Shown in pieces: positions 61,601 to 64,000 of a stretch of DNA of 64,000 bases. Made by a program: the position numbers and the translations under genes. The notes beneath the pieces were generated by a model. It was not told the DNA's origin. It searched no databases and saw only the letters and a program-made list of their open reading frames with translations. Numbering within the stretch: the first letter of the stretch is position 1; each line of letters opens with the position of its first letter. This DNA is from a virus: positions 1-64,000 of IMG/VR virus record IMGVR_UViG_3300020204_000048; one strand, 5' to 3'.

Positions 61601-63767
61601 TCAAGAAAACCTAAATGGAGTTTCTACTGTTGTTACAGCTGTCTCAGATGGCAAGTATCCAATTACAGTAGCCCTAGACAAAGGCGCGCCAGCAGAGCGT
61701 CAAACTGAAAAAACTGTTGAAACAGGTTTGTATTACGATAATTTCGTTGGATCTGGATTTCTCGGTGTGCTGCATCCACTAATGCATCCCCTGGAAACAG
61801 TCAGGGGTATAGCAAAAAATATTCAGGGCACACCTGACGAACTATCTGCTAGAAGAATAGCGTTAGCGCACCTGAGAGAATCAATTAAAGATATATATGG
61901 TGGGGAATTAATTATAATCGGGAATGCTGATATACGTCCGCATGACCTGGTTTACTTGTCGGATGTTTATGAAAGAATGTACGGCATTTTTGAAGTTGAA
62001 CAAATAGTACATCACTTTACTCCAGAAATGGGCTATATTACATCGATTACACCAAATGCTTTGGTGACCGTTAACGATCCTGCCAGATGGTTTTTGAGCT
62101 CATGGATTAACTCATGGTTCACTGTGCAAAACCTAAGAAATGATACACGTTTCTATATGGATAATATAATGGCATCCAACAGCGGCATTAATTTAGGCGG
62201 AATGGTATCAGTAGATGCTTTATCCGACGCCTTAAGCCCCCAGATGATTGGTGGATTACAATACACTCATGGATCTACTGCTTTAATTAAGGATATTATG
62301 GCAAATCAAACAGCTACAACTCTTCCCCAAAAAGCAGAAGCTGTGATTAAGCAATATGGTTCTTCTGCTAGCAGATCTGTTTTTCAGGGAATGACTACTG
62401 CCTTAACTGGCGGAGTGGGCATCGCAGCGGCTGCAGCTGGCGCTGGCGCTACCGGAGTAGCAGGCTTTGCTATGGGTTTGTCTGTGCCAATAGTTGGTCA
62501 ATTGGCATGGAAGGGTTGGAAATGGATTAGAGACAATGTTCTTGACCAACACGGATGTTATGTTCAATATCTTAGCAAGAATGGTCAGCCGATGGATGCT
62601 GGACTATCTTATAATCAGGGTATGGTTGTTGGCAGGCATCACTCTAAAGTATTGCTCCCCGGCCTGCTCGGTGCAAGGACAAAAGTTAGAACACCAGAAG
62701 GAAATATTTTTATTAGAAGCGACGATCTTTTGAAGAGTTTAGGTTGGCAAGAAAGGCAGACAACAGATCTAATAAGATACATAGATTACGAGAATGCTCT
62801 AGTTCATGCAAGAGTGCTACAATTAAGTGGGCTAGGTCCAGATAAAACTAATCTCCAACCTTCACTATTTAGCGTTATTGCTAAAGTTATAAAATTTAAA
62901 GATGGTGACACATTTGATGTACAGGATGTTATTTCTGGGGCAAAATTTACTGTCAGATTTGATGGAATAGACTCTGGCGAAATTAATACATTTACTGTTA
63001 CATCAAATGATGGCGATTTAGGAGTTAGCTATAGTAATGACTCAACGCCATCAACGAAAATGACTGCAATCAATACTCCTGGTGGTAAAGCTAAGATATT
63101 CGTACAATCTAAATTAGAAAACAGATTAGTAGTTTTAAGAATAAGAATTAACAACGCAGCGTCGAGTTCTGTTATTTCTGAATCTGATTTCGAGGCTGGG
63201 GCAGAGCAAAATACTGTTGCAAACTATACTAAAGATGTTACAGAGTCAAATAGAATCCTTGGTACAGTATGGTATTATCAGCCAGAGTCTATAGTCCAGG
63301 CAGCAAAAGATTTTGTTGAAAAATGTTTTATAGATAATCAAATTGGCGCCGGCGCAGAGCAAAAAATAAAACAATTATTCTTTAACTCTATATATCAAGA
63401 TTCACCACTTTTTGTTAAGAAAGACTCAATATTAAATGCGCTTTCAGCATTAGGCTTAGTTTACACTTCGCCACTATCCATAACACTCGATACAAATACT
63501 AAATATGGATTATCCAATAGTGAAACAATTAAATTGTATAACGATTTAGTGCAGTATAAAGTACTAGAATCTACCTATAATAAAACTAGAGAATGGCCTA
63601 CTATATTCTGGGATGAATACTATGAAAATGGCCATCCTGTTACCCTAAATTGGGAATTGGTAACAAATAACTTGGCTACAGTATATACTAAGCAGCTTCA
63701 AATTGAGGGGAATTCTGTCATCAGTGCCGAAGAATCAGCAATAATGCCCGCAAGAGTTGGGCAATAG
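52611..63767 (+). CDS. Giant baseplate/tail-hub protein ending in an SNase-like nuclease domain, 3718 aa
   Basis: One ORF of 3718 residues, the longest here. Residues 270-460 and 800-940 hold two related units, each ending in a TVPNYPF/TIPNYPH segment, resembling tail-associated baseplate units. Residues 1420-1480 (GVRVHLRVGYGANPNSLQTV; FNGVITNVEQGEIVTVTAQS) and 3099-3152 (GNADIRPHDLVYLSD; FEVEQIVHHFTPEMGYIT) match gp27/gpD hub-type barrels. Hydrophobic Gly/Ala stretches lie near 1725, 2316 and 3265. Residues 3424-3615 fit a staphylococcal-nuclease fold: KDGDT (D3431, D3433), VRFDGIDSGE (R3449, D3454, E3457), SNRILGTVWY (R3548) and LNALSALGLVY. It probably forms the hub and carries a nuclease. 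AAGGTGAAGC precedes the ATG. Confidence 0.82.
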   Translation: MSNIEQSENQEEQNLNSADPLSYNYSQKAFVNMMTVGPLNLTDDYLPKSRYKNSEEAFERFFSLTRPEILPILDIDHYATLADYSSGLEEAKDNYQKRVEATTRVFTLGGTLSSIIDDNTLLVNLYKRLESTGLLYLASFAYEISELGKKRLQNVYITQKSLDYHIDPAVDTEWLTLLSQVVYNLQADPISFSIINHYLPGLMTFVFDALAVTGDYSNAGKGGGKEDTLNREEDAIDELEKAFGLAPNGEPIFTMAFRIGGNTSERIRKAIEDFPYRAHIPPKKPDIFHLRLGAANFYVPPISITVNSAFKTGSLTGGAIRQRNTPKYNAGYKETSISLRLFFPNYEEIWGMHISDASAIDLKENFKIDFKNTGDSEEKIDKFLSSLRGLVAAFKYSPILPIKNDYINSVHGISAVALSSMSVSTVPNYPFSLMVDLELLAYNHKPFLPMLKDFNQAIHWGKYRQYMGKAAGAMHKYANESFLLKTSDNKNVQETEDNTGIIRSDSYIYQKNPHGPILIDESALVDSSLTDDTVELLNTYENDVLYTNIVAQWRDGSNLTFYTPAETQTKMFLPDTSSFRSEQEKILNQQSFGLWNGLLAKFGIEISPNTPAIRDLDQIKSLSLEPTFPPSIKTAVRQSVDIITAGINQSDYRAGIYKYKVQSFISSNILKLTTQEKEWLLNYLTPDQMPFDVDYFTLYPTEGSYILNDPVFNNKNNSVSLNFIKKSIWDSVYSSGNIIETLIVEEIEKRKVLGTETAVPDEKKIRQQVTDAFLLSLYDRFFSDGYIQNLMEAKRLREGDYHFQEWEVPMNRVDLDPKKAIVNGVSVSLGNNLSKLQVQMQEEPTYQYIGGKDSYVNISMTVFGERELYKIRAIFDHINSLARLEHSTGVIGFLGIKNIISALCGIKYVIPLNFKVDTIPNYPHVYNVQLSFVDFDIFQQKREKLSSKQQKDFIDHFGSKRNPFLRIKQLWGAFNAYPDMPLEVRDKENEIVGNLDPDFYFRSFEMFDRDVINNFTYQPDITKDFKFDYSDNWAKLGDARGIEIRKNQVKNRITDFLRRYAYKDIANEPLPQLLRANNNKILIDEIIDYVNSSGISVHNFISLFQEVVQAETSEFQTSEKQALLTDYVFISAQSTEDNPVFEEISGAGYSVGNVNYSSAETLNLIKQVLTNSHLATETEVSFNPDEVDFHKVIYLIPATNPQEAGSGSDIPAMMQSALGTHFGYINKDNGRFYLTVDGANVLIDDHGDKRLVENQVEDTQTPDRGCKNALTGVEGVQSLNKYQKAYDGSFGSHIQKMMNDVQYRDISGRMIRAFPTYMLWLIDEGGFFAGVKLFDNFYGLQSIVDFSVVSSEDLLGDTLIFRVSNMYSKLTTRPSTEIFNSRDNQPNDAPIDFTQGIESILDRTLNIAKNIVSGMRNDYVVDINNIRLKPGVRVHLRVGYGANPNSLQTVFNGVITNVEQGEIVTVTAQSDAIELSAIVNSTNKKGDTGKIDGGVDTGMYLSEPRDLMVRLLSMGASRFREAFARATNGTVFSENRFGIRHFGSTLYEPLSESERARADGIRNVVASVYSNLGQGDVGGAANAASFKLATNVFTRNPVSTFFGDGRIMTSMGQLMSNFCAEVDLEIFKRNIYPGNGTGFAQFLGGDIDDGWLTASSLVEEDSKKLKGQAYLERAGDRSWNRLIVEAQNESVSAKTAISTMTAGNQLVSSEGRANATKNILMGGLAGAVGLIPGVNFAIGSGIAGGGLFGILRGRGGTNLFRTMGIISPNDDDDLPGFDEVSFRAQTYMRTVWDLFQVCARLLPNYIVAIRPFEDRSTIFYGKPHWLYTSGVVPVTTGFPSTQRGSELELPGYPKYRSADEDIQNIMSNINRSSNTLADYEAFKRSNELSDTMASLASDQVNSQGIYKPTAFLKEKLINFNSPLASSFSETQDDGTKVVVAKLPTVVGLTRVGFHLPVGDPTTTIAPMTKAHAQLDNLPPRFRYPFYTINETIILDSTSYSIRDGGVFQNAASHFKDIGKSGRKFLDNEGEVPMDAEEFQGFVNEAMAEDRRSFGGATFMANMFTLLQYESKFILNNELTLVPSSGILELDRPLGFSTFIDNIIDVDGLSFIGGANTKYVRMPLPSVLANRLSISVDPAAITQYSVSSSEAKRNADDYSFEYEISNQISYEEWGSPGDLPASQQTAAEAEQFYIAMKWPYNPGFSSTQAPSGFNNITVYDETLEKFKEKYGFTDLYGTAEDYKKRKVLVYSPRTNRAVVCAPAYFLWGDDDDTAAAVVSPDAAWYLGNFISKNLSFKLTANSEESDILNQLPSWINTMASAAGAVGSAAGTALGYALNVSQYISAPIYIGNRITDRLNVSIFGNEDELNYENESGLSINPQPVECMFAFVPDDVPVGVISSAAAPIKRFLERGARSPDDSMILGFGNYTMTEDGQLSELTARRTTSQDLINELQGGAGSRFKVYDEDMVDPPNIFSEWIPINAEISSSRFDFGGNALAVPDGRDKPFIGYFNALLDATNFNSSAESGGLGSSEDSDLVGNEQLSRSYLYDVLDEELSTTGDVKTSKGRAAFLSVYDPLDSVSVEARSYYDENFDPNVSVIAGNGRNLNQANDIWDQFRFGYHTYDSVKAIFARIYGMDPDSTDAFPEEFARILGSSNENSFSNFEDSNIPIAGLSNTENTAVDELAILLGADYFNIPNNPQMGGQGVPSTNATQRRNAVEFIRKNYIDLIAAEKESDTGIIQFFNATIADALNGIKENFFESGVTNSILEYALENKKNPEEAIALSEKIKTPKQLFLLMVGIFRQNLWSTAYGRAWLVLKPNRKRGIITSGGGGSEGQWSFKPVDKIFEAFINPYGEYAKDKNKFLKLLVSTKSEGTGSSTFISGISESVGNFYDRNIGPIMSAIGDGLSGLLGMFKLAMMQMGYAITEVGNFSRQAHILNKVLNDSIYYSLGREGSLLRAVDNPFTREYGEPVVEVRQSFQRLHYLSSFSHIISNQIQENLNGVSTVVTAVSDGKYPITVALDKGAPAERQTEKTVETGLYYDNFVGSGFLGVLHPLMHPLETVRGIAKNIQGTPDELSARRIALAHLRESIKDIYGGELIIIGNADIRPHDLVYLSDVYERMYGIFEVEQIVHHFTPEMGYITSITPNALVTVNDPARWFLSSWINSWFTVQNLRNDTRFYMDNIMASNSGINLGGMVSVDALSDALSPQMIGGLQYTHGSTALIKDIMANQTATTLPQKAEAVIKQYGSSASRSVFQGMTTALTGGVGIAAAAAGAGATGVAGFAMGLSVPIVGQLAWKGWKWIRDNVLDQHGCYVQYLSKNGQPMDAGLSYNQGMVVGRHHSKVLLPGLLGARTKVRTPEGNIFIRSDDLLKSLGWQERQTTDLIRYIDYENALVHARVLQLSGLGPDKTNLQPSLFSVIAKVIKFKDGDTFDVQDVISGAKFTVRFDGIDSGEINTFTVTSNDGDLGVSYSNDSTPSTKMTAINTPGGKAKIFVQSKLENRLVVLRIRINNAASSSVISESDFEAGAEQNTVANYTKDVTESNRILGTVWYYQPESIVQAAKDFVEKCFIDNQIGAGAEQKIKQLFFNSIYQDSPLFVKKDSILNALSALGLVYTSPLSITLDTNTKYGLSNSETIKLYNDLVQYKVLESTYNKTREWPTIFWDEYYENGHPVTLNWELVTNNLATVYTKQLQIEGNSVISAEESAIMPARVGQ

Positions 63768-63777
63768 GGAGTTTATT

Positions 63778-64000
63778 GTGTCATTTAATATTAATAATGA
63801 ATCTCTTTCTGATAGCGCATCTTTTGCTAAAACTATACATGGGGATTTTTACCCCGGTGGAAAATCACCAGTTTTAAACACTAGCGCTTCTTTAGCGCCT
63901 CCTGCCACAGGAAGAACATTAAGTTCTTTTGATGTAACTGGAGTTATGGCTGGAGATGTTTTAAATAGAAGTAAAAAATATCCTATAGCAGCCATGAATG
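63778..64000 (+). CDS. Partial ORF, continues past window end
   Basis: GTG start at 63778, preceded by AGGGAG 7 bases upstream, 10 bases after the giant gene's stop. The 74 visible residues (SFNINNESLSDSASFAKTIH; PGGKSPVLNTSASLAPPATG) are Ser/Gly/Pro-rich and may be a baseplate or tail-tip component. The frame is open to the end of the window, so the product and length cannot be given. Confidence 0.65.
   Translation, partial: MSFNINNESLSDSASFAKTIHGDFYPGGKSPVLNTSASLAPPATGRTLSSFDVTGVMAGDVLNRSKKYPIAAMN

Overview
The window is part of the genome of a large tailed double-stranded DNA phage with a contractile tail (myophage type). This rests on a full structural module read left to right: large terminase, portal, protease/scaffold, major capsid, head-tail connectors, two sheath-family proteins, three tube-family proteins, a tail chaperone pair, two giant proteins that are tape-measure candidates, and a 3718-residue baseplate giant. 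No integrase, rRNA, tRNA, CRISPR array or insertion sequence was seen. TAA, TAG and TGA all act as stops, so the standard code applies. Shine-Dalgarno sites are strong (AGGAG/GGAGG). One fiber begins with an N-terminal motif that is common in fibers of aquatic phages, which suggests an environmental source; the host cannot be named from this sequence.

Layout. (1) 1-900: a GC-richer leftward segment with tiny genes, each followed by a TTCG-loop terminator and a repeated 12-base tag; one gene here is probably frameshifted. (2) 900-4560: a rightward zinc-ribbon gene, then a leftward recA operon carrying two micro-genes, a 96-aa protein and a membrane-anchored 486-aa protein, ending at a bidirectional terminator. 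(3) 4560-4965: divergent promoters, a 53-aa gene, and a G-quadruplex-capable tract beside an AT-rich zone. (4) 4966-14014: a ClpB-like AAA+ protein, small Cys-rich proteins, a candidate small terminase, a 1170-aa protein with an embedded DEDDh exonuclease and a C-terminal membrane helix, and two Gly/Ala-rich hydrophobic proteins. (5) 14017-27378: terminase, three fiber or appendage genes, two small genes, portal, a glycosyltransferase, protease/scaffold with a probable nested scaffold start, a decoration-like protein and the major capsid protein. (6) 27512-31437: fibers and appendages. (7) 31454-40358: connectors, sheath and tube families, chaperones. (8) 40372-64000: giant virion proteins, the last ending in a thermonuclease-like domain, and a partial gene.

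Almost all genes from 4966 onward are on the plus strand with overlapping or nearly touching ends, so they form long translationally coupled operons. These are broken by hairpin terminators after the small gene at 20764, after the capsid gene and after the tube gene. Two recurrent promoter-like motifs stand out: an extended -10 TGATATAAT, and TTACTATWA about 37-39 bases before several structural genes.

The most unusual biology is a set of virion-type proteins with a C-terminal membrane anchor, together with nuclease domains built into giant structural proteins (a DEDDh exonuclease at 8155-11667 and an SNase-like domain at the end of 52611-63767). I infer, without proof, a delivery apparatus that carries membrane-inserting and DNA-degrading activities into the host.
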